Shown: one piece after another, positions 17,950-26,130 of the stretch
Layout of the letters: each line of letters starts with the position of its first letter
Numbering within the stretch: the first letter of the stretch is position 1
Origin: Eubacterium sp.
GTDB lineage: Bacteria > Bacillota > Clostridia > Lachnospirales > Lachnospiraceae
NCBI GenBank assembly: GCA_017437905.1
Contig: JAFRWY010000066.1
Location: 1-64,000 of the forward strand
Reading direction: 5' to 3'
Length of the DNA stretch: 64,000 nt
Notes under the pieces: generated by a model
The model's database searches: none
Told to the model about the DNA's origin: nothing
Seen by the model: only the letters and a program-made list of their open reading frames with translations
Made by a program: the position numbers and the translations under genes

Positions 17950-19005
17950 TTAGTACAGGTTCTTCTTCATTACGATCTGGTCCTGTGCATACAGCAGGCA
18001 GTTCTCTTTGGAAATCATACCATTATGGTAGAGATCCATCAGAGCATCGTCCATCGTACACATACCCAGCGCCTTGGAAGTCTGGATTGAAGATTCGATC
18101 TGATGCGTCTTTGCCTCACGGATCTGAGCTCGAATCGCCGGTGTTGCCAGCATGACCTCGAAAGCAGCGCAACGGCTGTTTCCGCCAAGTGTCGGAATCA
18201 GCTGCTGGGAGATAACACCCTCGATAACCATCGCCAGCTGGATACGGATCTGTTGCTGCTGATGCGGCGGGAACACGTCGATGATACGGTCGATGGTACT
18301 TGCGGCACCGATGGTATGCAGAGTCGAGAATACGAGGTGTCCGGTCTCGGCTGCGGTGATTGCGATCTGGATCGTCTCCGGATCACGCATCTCGCCGACC
18401 AGAATGATATCCGGATCCTCACGAAGTGCGGCACGAAGCGCATTATCGAAGGACAGGGTATCCATACCAAGCTCTCTCTGGTTTACGATCGACTTCTTGT
18501 GCTGATGCAGGTACTCGATCGGGTCCTCCAGTGTTATGATATGAGCGCCGATATTCTCATTTGCCTTATTGATAACCGACGCAAGCGTGGTGGACTTACC
18601 GGAACCGGTCGGTCCCGTAACCAGCACCAGGCCTCTCTTCTTCTTGTACAGCTCAACGACTGCGGGCGGAAGACCCAGCATTTCCGGTCTCGGGATCACC
18701 GTATCGATCTTACGGTATGCAGCAGCCATACGTCCGCGATCCATGTAAACATTCACACGGAAACGTCCCTTATCGCCGACGGAGTATGCATAGTCACACT
18801 CACCACGGTCCTTCAGGATGGCTTTCTGCCGTTCATTCATGGTCGATCCGATGGATTCCGCAGCGTCCGGAGCAGTCAGCGGCGGTACATTGACATCCAC
18901 AAGTGCACCACTGATGCGGAACTTCGGCGGGATGCCGACGGCAATGTGGATATCGGATGCATTCTGGTCAATCGCAAGACTGAGCAGTTCGTCCATGTCT
19001 AACAT
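17950..19005 (-). CDS. pilT: Type IV pilus retraction ATPase PilT
   Basis: 351 residues, normal for PilT. Walker A GPTGSGKST (about residues 128-136), Asp box TLEDPIEYLH, Walker B RAALREDPDIILVGEMRD, His box GHLVFSTLHT, and the C-terminal retraction motif seen here as AIRAQIREAKTHQI are all present. PilT is the hexameric motor that disassembles the fibre for twitching, surface contact or DNA uptake. An insertion sequence now separates it from pilB. The ATG at 19005 follows a GGGGG site by 10 bases; an ATG at 18996 is a possible alternative. Confidence 0.96.
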   Translation of the reverse strand: MLDMDELLSLAIDQNASDIHIAVGIPPKFRISGALVDVNVPPLTAPDAAESIGSTMNERQKAILKDRGECDYAYSVGDKGRFRVNVYMDRGRMAAAYRKIDTVIPRPEMLGLPPAVVELYKKKRGLVLVTGPTGSGKSTTLASVINKANENIGAHIITLEDPIEYLHQHKKSIVNQRELGMDTLSFDNALRAALREDPDIILVGEMRDPETIQIAITAAETGHLVFSTLHTIGAASTIDRIIDVFPPHQQQQIRIQLAMVIEGVISQQLIPTLGGNSRCAAFEVMLATPAIRAQIREAKTHQIESSIQTSKALGMCTMDDALMDLYHNGMISKENCLLYAQDQIVMKKNLY

Positions 19006-19042
19006 AGTCTCATAACCCCCATTCTCTCATTTTTTCTATATA

Positions 19043-19068
19043 CGTAAATTTCCTTTAAACCGGTAAAA
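19043..19068. repeat. Left terminal inverted repeat of the insertion sequence
   Basis: 26 bases beginning CGTAAATTTCC. It pairs with 21205-21230 in reverse orientation with three mismatches (positions 9, 12 and 13). TATATA stands just outside it. Confidence 0.9.
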
Positions 19069-19107
19069 GCTTACAAGGATATTCGAAAATATTCCATGTT
19101 TTCCAGC

Positions 19108-21054
19108 CTACTTTTTCGGTTTATTTTTACTTCCTTTTGGCCTCCCGGGCTTACGTTTTGCCTGTTGTGCAACAAGAGCTTCCCGTTCAAGTGTTTTCTT
19201 GTTTTTTGATCCCTTTGGACGCCCTGGCTTTCGCCTGGGGATGTTTATAGCATTTGCCTCTCGCTCAAGTGTCTTTTTGTTTTTGCTGCCCTTCGGGCGC
19301 CCTGGCATTCGTTTTACCTTCTCCTGTTTAGATGCCTCCTTCTGCTTTGGAGGGCGCCCTCTGTGTTTCTTGGCGAAAGATACTGATGCCTCCGGCATCT
19401 TATGCATCTGGCTGTTTATTGGATTGATTAAGCGGCGGTTTATATCCACTGCAAATTCACCAAGCTTGTTTGTTGGCACCTTGAAAAATTCCAGAAATTG
19501 TGTCTGGCGGATCGAAAGGTTATTGATCTCGCTATAAGTGCCATCCGGCAGTAGGACAAGGGATATCCTGTCGATCTCCCGAAGCATGCGGTTGGTATCC
19601 AGTTCCAGTTCATGGCAAGCCGTCATGATTTCCGAACGGAGTACTGCGGCAACAAAACATACTGCAAACTTTCCCATAAGGCTGTCGATCGAATGGACAC
19701 GGGTTACATCAAACCCAAGTTGGGATTTTAATATCATGAACTGTTTCTCTGAGGCGTCACGCAGATGGTACAGTTCATGTATCCTTGCAGGTTCAAGTTC
19801 CTCAGATGAGGCGATGGAGCAAAAGCCTTTTTCATCCACTGCTTTCTGCCAGGCTTCATACTTGTAATGGACAACGTGAGATGATCCCTCTTTCCGTAAT
19901 TCCAGGTATGAACCGAGCCCCTTGGGGACGGCAGGATTTTCACCGGAAGCGATCGCCTTGCGCATCTGCTCTGCGCCGCGGATCACCTTGCGTATAAGGG
20001 TTACGGATCGCTCACTTCCATTAACCCCGTCATAGTACAGGTAGAGGAAGGCTTCATCCAAATGGCTGCCAAATACCTTTCCTTTCGATCTTATTCCGAA
20101 GATGCCGTCTTCGGAAACGACATTGGAAACCTTCCAGCGGATATCCTCTGAATGCTCTTCGAGCATCTTGGTATGGCCGTATGTATCGGACTTTAGCATA
20201 AGGATATAAGCATACCCGCTTTCCTTGATCGCAGTCAGCACATCGTGGGTACAGAATCCGCGGTCAAGTATGATGCCCTCGACTGAAATGCCGGCTCCTT
20301 TCAGCACAGTGACGATCTTCTGGAAAGCCTTGCTATCAACCATACCTCCATTGTTTACCTGGTAGGTTACAGGCTTTCCCGATGAAGCATCCACGGCCCA
20401 AATATAACTGACAATGTTTGTATTCCTGTGAGACTTGGCATTACCTTTTTCTGCGAGATCACCATCAGATATTGAGCAGTCATTGTTTGAACCGTCTATG
20501 CTCAGCCAGACCTTTGATACACCTTGCTGCTGGCATCTTTTCAGCCACAGCAGGCGGAACTGATGGTTTGCATCCTCGCTCATGTGACGCTTGAAAAGGT
20601 CAGAATACCATGTATCACTATAAGCTTCCTTCGAGAACAGAACCTCTCGTGACATTCGGTCTGTGAAGAGCTGTGTTGTATCATTCCTGTCCATGATGGA
20701 ATACATGGCATAGTCCATTATGGCATTTGCATACAGCGGTCCGTATATTTCATGGAGTATCTTGTATAGCTCTGTTGAATATCCTATCCCAAGGGATAGC
20801 ATATACATCCCCATGTGTAGCTCGTGAGCGGGAAAACTTTTTTCGTGATACTGAAGTTCCCACTCCGTTGGATAAAGAAAACGATACAACTCATTAGGAT
20901 GCATCATCGTATCGCTTGTAGCATGACCGATTACCCGGCGTTTTGACTTCCCATTGCCGTCATCGGACATCAGAAAAACTCGACCGTCACTACGGTTGAC
21001 ATATGAGCCTTCCGGCTGCGGGATCTCATGTAATTCCCAATAAATATGTGCCAT
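19108..21054 (-). CDS. IS4-superfamily DDE transposase with C-terminal AT-hook repeats
   Basis: 648 residues. The DDE core is visible as SIDGSNND (first Asp), GIILDRGFCTHD (second Asp) and the IS4 signature Y-2-R-3-E-6-K in YHLRDASEKQFMILK (catalytic Glu). This fits the IS1634-like group. The last ~100 residues are an unusual basic tail with four GRP cores: RGRPPKQK, PGRPKGSKNKK (twice, each followed by TLERE) and PGRPKGSKNKPKK. These are AT-hook motifs that bind the minor groove of A/T-rich DNA and may explain insertion into a TATATA site. The gene is intact. Its A/T-rich flanks differ from the neighbouring chromosome. Confidence 0.93.
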   Translation of the reverse strand: MAHIYWELHEIPQPEGSYVNRSDGRVFLMSDDGNGKSKRRVIGHATSDTMMHPNELYRFLYPTEWELQYHEKSFPAHELHMGMYMLSLGIGYSTELYKILHEIYGPLYANAIMDYAMYSIMDRNDTTQLFTDRMSREVLFSKEAYSDTWYSDLFKRHMSEDANHQFRLLWLKRCQQQGVSKVWLSIDGSNNDCSISDGDLAEKGNAKSHRNTNIVSYIWAVDASSGKPVTYQVNNGGMVDSKAFQKIVTVLKGAGISVEGIILDRGFCTHDVLTAIKESGYAYILMLKSDTYGHTKMLEEHSEDIRWKVSNVVSEDGIFGIRSKGKVFGSHLDEAFLYLYYDGVNGSERSVTLIRKVIRGAEQMRKAIASGENPAVPKGLGSYLELRKEGSSHVVHYKYEAWQKAVDEKGFCSIASSEELEPARIHELYHLRDASEKQFMILKSQLGFDVTRVHSIDSLMGKFAVCFVAAVLRSEIMTACHELELDTNRMLREIDRISLVLLPDGTYSEINNLSIRQTQFLEFFKVPTNKLGEFAVDINRRLINPINSQMHKMPEASVSFAKKHRGRPPKQKEASKQEKVKRMPGRPKGSKNKKTLEREANAINIPRRKPGRPKGSKNKKTLEREALVAQQAKRKPGRPKGSKNKPKK

Positions 21055-21204
21055 AAATATTGCCTCTTTTAATTTTACCGATGATAATATTTATTATACA
21101 ATATTTATGACAATATTTCAAGGCTCTTTTATGAAAAAGATTCCTTATTTTACGGCACTTGTAGTGCTTTTCGACAAAAATATTATTTGAAAAATATTAA
21201 TTCT

Positions 21205-21230
21205 TTTTACCGGTTTATGGGTAATTTACG
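21205..21230. repeat. Right terminal inverted repeat of the insertion sequence
   Basis: The reverse complement begins CGTAAATTACC and ends ACCGGTAAAA, matching the left end. TATATA follows at 21231-21236. The 150 bases between this repeat and the transposase start are A/T-rich and hold no other gene. Confidence 0.9.
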
Positions 21231-21258
21231 TATATAATAATTTCATATTATATACACC

Positions 21259-22980
21259 TTAGTACTCATCGCCCGCCGTGTAAACGATCTTCTTCATTTC
21301 TTCTATTGAAGTAATTCCGTTCAGCACGTGCTTGGCAGCGCCCATCTTCAGGGTGGTCATACCCTCCTTCAGCGCCTGTTCCTCGATCAGATCCGCAGTG
21401 GCTCCCTTGGAGATGACCGCCTGCAGATCATGAGATACCGGCATCATCTCATACACACCGATTCGGCCTGCATAGCCCGTCTCATTGCAAAGCGGGCAGC
21501 CCACCGGTTCGTAGATGACTACATCCTCATCCGGATCTTCGATTCCGAGGATCTCCTTCTCGTTATCCAGTGCCAGGCGGGGTTCCTTACAGGAATTGCA
21601 GAGACGCCGAACCAGACGCTGTGCGATAACACCTACCAGAGCATCGCCGATGATGTAAGGCTCGATACCCATATCGATAACACGGGTAACCGTGGATGCC
21701 GCCGAGTTCGTATGCAGTGTGGATACAACCAGGTGACCGGTGATAGCGGCCTGAACCGCGATCTGCGCCGTCTCACCGTCTCGGATCTCACCGATCATGA
21801 TGATATCCGGGTCCTGACGGAGGATGGAACGAAGTGCTGCAGCGAAGGTCATCTCCGCCTTTACATTTACCTGTACCTGGTTGATTCCGTCGATATTCGC
21901 CTCGACAGGGTCCTCAACCGTGATGATATTTACATCTTCTGTATTAAGCTCACTGAGTGAGGTATAAAGCGTTGTGGATTTACCGGAACCCGTAGGTCCT
22001 GTAACCAGGATGATCCCGTGCGGATTACTGAGGATGCCGTCAAAGATCTCGATCTCCTCCGGAGAAAGTCCCAGACCGGACTTCGGCTTGGTGAGGCCTT
22101 CCTTCGAAGTAAGTCGCATAACGATCTTCTCACCGTAAACTGTCGGCAGACAGGATACACGGACATCAAACTCCCTCCGGTCTACCATGATGGTGATACG
22201 ACCGTCCTGCGGTTTTCTCTTCTCGGCGATATCCATACCGCCGACGATCTTGATACGGGCAGAAATTGCCGCAGCCAGACTGTAATCATATGTCATGACC
22301 TGCTTTAAGGCACCATCGATACGGTACCGGACACGAACATAGGTCTCCATGGGCTCAATATGAATATCGGATGCACGCTGGCGGACGCCACCTTCCAGGA
22401 TCTGATTTACAAGAAGAACGATCGGCGAATTGTCGATATCCTCCTTCATCATATCCGTTTCGGCTTCGGTCAGTTCTCCGGAGGCCTGCTCCATACGAAA
22501 GGCTTCTGCTGCTTCCATAGCCTGGGCACTTCCGTAGTACTTACCGATGGCATCCTGAATATCATCATCGAAGGCAAGTACCGGTTCCACCGTAAGTCCG
22601 GTGGTGATGGTCACATCATCCTGCGCGGCCAGATCCATGGGATCCGCCATAGCCAGCTTCAGGATATTCGGATTATCCTCATCCAGACCGATCGGGAATA
22701 CCTTGTGCTGATTGACCAGCTTCTCCGGGATCATCTTCAGGACGTTATCATCCACCTTGATGGTTCGAAGTTCGATAAAGTCAATACCCATCTGGGTTGT
22801 AAGCACGGTAATCAGAAGCTCACGGCTGATGAAACCGAGATCCATGATGACGTTACCGATACGGCCGCCCTCTTCCTTCTGCTTCGCCAGCGCCTCTTCC
22901 AGCTGCTCCTGTGTAATAGCTCCTGCCTCAACCAGAAGGTCACCGATTCGGATCTTTTTTCTTGCTCCTGCAATATTCAT
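21259..22980 (-). CDS. pilB: Type IV pilus extension ATPase PilB with MshEN c-di-GMP-type domain
   Basis: 573 residues. The N-terminal domain has two MshEN-type units, RIGDLLVEAGAITQEQLEEAL and RIGNVIMDLGFISRELL, the motif that binds cyclic di-GMP in MshE and some PilB proteins. The motor domain has Walker A GPTGSGKST (about residue 327), Asp box VEDPVE, Walker B RSILRQDPDIIMIGEIRD and His box GHLVVSTLHTNS. A zinc-type tetracysteine follows (CNSCKE near 458 and CPLCNETGYAGR near 493). PilB powers addition of pilin at the platform PilC. A promoter candidate lies just upstream, and the gene is now cut off from pilT by an insertion sequence. Confidence 0.95.
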   Translation of the reverse strand: MNIAGARKKIRIGDLLVEAGAITQEQLEEALAKQKEEGGRIGNVIMDLGFISRELLITVLTTQMGIDFIELRTIKVDDNVLKMIPEKLVNQHKVFPIGLDEDNPNILKLAMADPMDLAAQDDVTITTGLTVEPVLAFDDDIQDAIGKYYGSAQAMEAAEAFRMEQASGELTEAETDMMKEDIDNSPIVLLVNQILEGGVRQRASDIHIEPMETYVRVRYRIDGALKQVMTYDYSLAAAISARIKIVGGMDIAEKRKPQDGRITIMVDRREFDVRVSCLPTVYGEKIVMRLTSKEGLTKPKSGLGLSPEEIEIFDGILSNPHGIILVTGPTGSGKSTTLYTSLSELNTEDVNIITVEDPVEANIDGINQVQVNVKAEMTFAAALRSILRQDPDIIMIGEIRDGETAQIAVQAAITGHLVVSTLHTNSAASTVTRVIDMGIEPYIIGDALVGVIAQRLVRRLCNSCKEPRLALDNEKEILGIEDPDEDVVIYEPVGCPLCNETGYAGRIGVYEMMPVSHDLQAVISKGATADLIEEQALKEGMTTLKMGAAKHVLNGITSIEEMKKIVYTAGDEY

Positions 22981-23018
22981 TATGTATACCTCTCATATAG
23001 ATAGTTTACAACAGAGTT

Positions 23019-23047
23019 ATTATATCATATTCATAATTATATGGGAA
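23019..23047 (-). promoter_or_regulatory. Candidate promoter of the pilus locus, upstream of pilB
   Basis: On the minus strand TATAAT (23019-23024) is preceded after 17 bases by TTCCCA (23042-23047), a weak -35. It lies 39 bases before the pilB start. The same 170-base gap has a nested inverted repeat (CGGCAT/ATGCCG arms around GGATT/AATCC) that may end transcription from the U32 gene. Confidence 0.45.
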
Positions 23048-23150
23048 GAAACAATACAAATTCGGCATTTTCATGAGGATTCCGCGAGCTTTACGGACAA
23101 TCCCCTTAAAAATAATGCCGGTTTTTGTGCAACATGCATAACAGAAAACG

Positions 23151-24413
23151 CTATTTGTTTCCATCGTTTCCGTGCACCGTCCGGAGCATCATCCCCGATG
23201 TTATGTCGCCCACATTTTTCCCTTCAAAATACACGGTAAGCGGCTGCTGCGGATGCGGTGCGGATGCCTGTTCCTCTCCTTCTTCATTTACGATCCTCTG
23301 CACCCTGCAGGTCAGGTTCCTTCCGTCAAATGCCATGATCTCAACCTCATCTCCCACGGAGAATTTGTTCTTCTGGAAGATATGAACCCCGCCGTCGGGA
23401 TCCACCGATTCCGCCATGCCCAGGAATACCGCTTTCTGCAGATATGTGCTGCTCCCGTATATGTGATCGCTGCTGTCCGGCCGGTGAAAGAAGAAGCCCG
23501 TCGTGAAATCTCTGGTGGTACACATTTCGATCTCCCGTTCATACAGCGGCAGCCGACTCCGGTACAGTTCCTCCGATTCCAGATAATCATCGATAGCCAT
23601 CCGATAGGTTCTCGCAGTCACTGCCACGTACAGTGCCGTCTTCATCCGCCCCTCTATTTTAAAGGAAGAAATACCTGCATTCATAAGCTCCGGAATATGT
23701 CCGATCATACAGAGATCCTTTGAATTAAAGATGTAGGTTCCCCTGTCATCCTCTTCAACCGGATGATATTCGCCGGGCCGGCTCTCCTCCACAACGGCGT
23801 ATTTCCATCTGCAGGGATGGGTACATGCCCCCCGGTTCGCGTCCCTTCCGGTAAAATACGAGGAAAGGAGGCATCTTCCGGAATAGGATATGCACATGGC
23901 CCCGTGAACAAAGGCCTCGATCTCCATACTGTCTCCGACATGCTCCTTGATCTCCCGGATTTCCTCCAGGGAAAGCTCCCGGGCCGCAACCACCCGTTCC
24001 GCTCCCTGCCGCTTCCAGAATTCCCAGGTCATATAATTCGTATTGTTCGCCTGGGTACTGATGTGGATCGCCGCTTCCGGCCACACCTCCCGCAGGATCA
24101 TCAGCACCCCGGGATCGGAGATCAGAAGTGCATCAAAGGGTATATCCCGGATCTCCCTGAGATACTCCCTCAGTCCCTCAATGTCTCCGTTATGTGCAAA
24201 GATATTCACGGTAAGATACACCTTCGCCTGATGTTCATGGGCATAAGCAACGCCTTCCCGCATTTCCTCCGTAGAGAAATTATCTGCCTTCGCCCGAAGA
24301 CCGAAACGCTGTCCGCCCAGGTAGACCGCGTCCGCGCCGTACTGAATGGCCGTTTTCAGGTTCTCCAGGTTTCCTGCCGGAAGCAGGAGTTCGGGTTTTA
24401 TCCGTTCTGTCAT
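23151..24413 (-). CDS. Peptidase U32 family protein, probable tRNA U34 hydroxylation protein
   Basis: 420 residues. The U32 signature is clear: EAFVHGAMCISYSGRCLLSS, followed by RGACTHPCRW, giving the cysteines used for an iron-sulfur cluster in this family. The N-terminal TIM-barrel-like start (ELLLPAGNLENLKTAIQYGA) and a C-terminal beta domain (about 330-415) are present. Family members TrhP in E. coli and B. subtilis hydroxylate uridine 34 of tRNA using prephenate. The next gene upstream is TrmR-like, the enzyme that methylates that hydroxyl in B. subtilis, which supports this role over proteolysis. It is the last gene of its operon. Confidence 0.85.
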   Translation of the reverse strand: MTERIKPELLLPAGNLENLKTAIQYGADAVYLGGQRFGLRAKADNFSTEEMREGVAYAHEHQAKVYLTVNIFAHNGDIEGLREYLREIRDIPFDALLISDPGVLMILREVWPEAAIHISTQANNTNYMTWEFWKRQGAERVVAARELSLEEIREIKEHVGDSMEIEAFVHGAMCISYSGRCLLSSYFTGRDANRGACTHPCRWKYAVVEESRPGEYHPVEEDDRGTYIFNSKDLCMIGHIPELMNAGISSFKIEGRMKTALYVAVTARTYRMAIDDYLESEELYRSRLPLYEREIEMCTTRDFTTGFFFHRPDSSDHIYGSSTYLQKAVFLGMAESVDPDGGVHIFQKNKFSVGDEVEIMAFDGRNLTCRVQRIVNEEGEEQASAPHPQQPLTVYFEGKNVGDITSGMMLRTVHGNDGNK

Positions 24414-24465
24414 CTGATCATATCTCCCGTTTTAGAATTCTCACCTTCCCATACAGGTCCCATCC

Positions 24466-24520
24466 GTCCCCGAATGACCGATCCCCGTCACTTTGAGGCC
24501 GGGTGCCCGAAGGGTAATTG
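24466..24520. repeat. Diverged copy of the dispersed repeat family
   Basis: The 112-base gap between the U32 gene and trmR holds a degenerate copy: CCGAATGACC then CACTTTGAGGCCGGGTGCCCGAAGG read on the plus strand. It resembles the arms of the clearer copies at 59324-59428 and 49983-50098. No other feature was seen in the gap. Confidence 0.4.
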
Positions 24521-24525
24521 TTTTC

Positions 24526-25215
24526 TCATTCTTTCGTTCCGGACAGGATTTTCCCTTCCACAAGGGTTACGGCTACTCCGTCTCCCACCGGCAGGATGCT
24601 TGTAGTTAAGCCCTCCGTATCCGTCAGCCGTTTCAGGTATTCCCGCATCCTGTCATGGATCGTCCGGTCCCGCTTCTCCACAAGGAAATGGGACTCCAGG
24701 ATGCTTCCGTCCTGCAGCACATTGTCCGATATAATGACGGCCCCTTCCGAAACCAGCGGCAGCACAAGCGTCAGATATTCTCCGTATTGAGCTTTCGCGG
24801 CATCGATGAATACAAGATCGTACCCCGGAGCCTTCTCCTCCGCAGTTCTGTCCGCTTCCTTCCGGAGAAGTTCTGCAGCATCCCCCTGCAATACTTCGAT
24901 CCTTCCTTCTTCCCCAAACTCCCGGATATGTTCCTCTGCCTCTCTCGCGCGCTCCGGGTCCAGTTCCAGGGTCGTAATCCTGACTTCCGGCAGGCAGGAT
25001 GCCATAAAAAGAGCAGAGTATCCCACCGCTGTTCCGATCTCCAGGATCCGCTCCGGTTTATTCATCAAAAGAAGGAGCCTCAGCAGCTCCTTCGTATCCG
25101 GACGGATCACAGGGACAGCACGGGACACCGCGTCCCGGTATAATTTACTCAGTTTTCCCTGCTCCTCCTTTCCGTATGACATGATAAAAGAACGGATCCG
25201 ATCATAATCCTGCAT
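24526..25215 (-). CDS. trmR: SAM-dependent O-methyltransferase, TrmR-like (tRNA 5-methoxyuridine)
   Basis: 229 residues from the ATG at 25215; a GTG at 25230 is an alternative. Class I methyltransferase: motif I is ILEIGTAVGYSALFMA, the acidic SAM ribose contact is TLELDPERA, and the O-methyltransferase family motif is DLVFIDAAKAQY followed by ISDNVLQDG. It resembles B. subtilis TrmR (YrrM), which converts 5-hydroxyuridine to 5-methoxyuridine at tRNA position 34. Its neighbour is a U32 protein that would make the substrate, as in the yrrMNO arrangement. General catechol-type methyltransferase activity cannot be excluded from sequence. Confidence 0.82.
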   Translation of the reverse strand: MQDYDRIRSFIMSYGKEEQGKLSKLYRDAVSRAVPVIRPDTKELLRLLLLMNKPERILEIGTAVGYSALFMASCLPEVRITTLELDPERAREAEEHIREFGEEGRIEVLQGDAAELLRKEADRTAEEKAPGYDLVFIDAAKAQYGEYLTLVLPLVSEGAVIISDNVLQDGSILESHFLVEKRDRTIHDRMREYLKRLTDTEGLTTSILPVGDGVAVTLVEGKILSGTKE

Positions 25216-25302
25216 CTTCTTTTTCCGCACCTTTCCCGATTCCCGTCACCCGGAATTCAACCATATCTTTGGAATGACATATCTCAACCACAAAATCCGG
25301 TA

Positions 25303-25734
25303 TCACTCCGAATTCTCCGTACTCTTCTCCTCCGTATGCGTGATCACACGTATGATCTCATCATAGGTCATGGATGGGGATAGCACGTATTTTCCCGCCT
25401 GGATCAGTCCTCCGTAATCTCCCAGTTTGATCTTAGCCATCATGACGTATTTGTTCTTGATCAGTTTGTTCTCATAGAGAAGTTCCGACACGGAAGTCGT
25501 CGAGGAATCCGGAGGGATCGTAATAACTACCGTACTGAGATCTCCCCTGTTCACCGAAGAATCACTGAACACCTCATAGGACAGTGAATATGCGGTGGAG
25601 AAGCCCTTCACAATCAGATACACGATCAGGACATCCACCAGCAGCGCCGTAGCGTAGAACAGTGCGGCTTTCAGCCTGCTTTCCGTCTTATATGCAGTTT
25701 TCACTCTGCTTCTTGCCAAGTCCGTATCCTCCAA
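25303..25734 (-). CDS. Short MltG/YceG-like membrane protein without catalytic domain
   Basis: 143 residues. One membrane helix (about 24-46) is followed by TVVITIPPDSSTTSVSELL and LIQAGKYVLSPSMTYDEIIRVI, which match the LysM-like N-terminal part of MltG, the lytic transglycosylase that ends glycan strands. The catalytic half (about 200 further residues with the essential Glu) is absent, and the protein ends normally with a stop, so no frameshift is evident. In B. subtilis the MltG homologue YrrL sits before yrrM, the same place as here. It may be a regulatory or scaffold form. Spacing to the YlbF gene is only 2 bases. Confidence 0.75.
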   Translation of the reverse strand: MEDTDLARSRVKTAYKTESRLKAALFYATALLVDVLIVYLIVKGFSTAYSLSYEVFSDSSVNRGDLSTVVITIPPDSSTTSVSELLYENKLIKNKYVMMAKIKLGDYGGLIQAGKYVLSPSMTYDEIIRVITHTEEKSTENSE

Positions 25735-25736
25735 CC

Positions 25737-26066
25737 TTACTCGAAATCGATATGGAATCCTTCCACCACGGTATCTACCATCATGCGGATCAGATGGCTC
25801 AGCGCACTCTCCGCCCGCAGATACTCATTTACCACAGAATTATGCAGAAGTTCATCATTTTCCTGACAGATGCGGTAGATCTCGTCATACGGATTTCCTT
25901 CCCAGTATGCCTGGACATCCTTGTACCGCTCCTTCATCTCCTTCAGTCGCTGGTACAGATCCGTATTTGCACGAAGCTGATTCCGCGCAAAAATAAACCG
26001 CTGATACTCCTTCGACTCCTTCAGAAGCTGATTCACATATCTAGTTGCATTCAGGATCTCATCCAT
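25737..26066 (-). CDS. YlbF/YmcA family regulator
   Basis: 109 residues, all helical, no membrane segment. The pattern LNATRYVNQLLKESKEYQRF followed by RLKEMKERYKDVQAYW fits the YlbF/YmcA (Com_YlbF) family. In B. subtilis YlbF, YmcA and YaaT form a complex that directs RNase Y in mRNA maturation and affects competence, sporulation and biofilm. Here it lies directly after RNase J and before the MltG-like gene, so a role in RNA turnover is plausible. Which of the family members it corresponds to is unclear. Confidence 0.8.
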   Translation of the reverse strand: MDEILNATRYVNQLLKESKEYQRFIFARNQLRANTDLYQRLKEMKERYKDVQAYWEGNPYDEIYRICQENDELLHNSVVNEYLRAESALSHLIRMMVDTVVEGFHIDFE

Positions 26067-26130
26067 TCCAGTCGCTTCCTCTCGCTCACAAATCCTGTGA
26101 GCCGTAACTTCCTTCGTTCCGGGCTATACA

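Larger units (their letters stand above)
19043..21230 (-). mobile_element. Complete insertion sequence, IS4 superfamily (IS1634-like), between pilB and pilT
   Basis: The element is 2,188 bases long. It has 26-base terminal inverted repeats (19043-19068 and 21205-21230) that match at 23 of 26 positions, starting CGTAAATT and ending ACCGGTAAAA. It is flanked by TATATA on both sides (19037-19042 and 21231-21236), which fits a 6-base target duplication. It carries one intact transposase gene. Both ends and the gene are intact, so the element could be recent and active. Because TATATA is palindromic, the exact edge could be shifted into it. Confidence 0.92.

Noticed and set aside
19037..21236. Including TATATA in the terminal repeats of the insertion sequence
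   Set aside because: TATATA is palindromic and present at both outer edges; a 6-base target duplication with ends at CGTAAATT explains it as well and fits the transposase family better.
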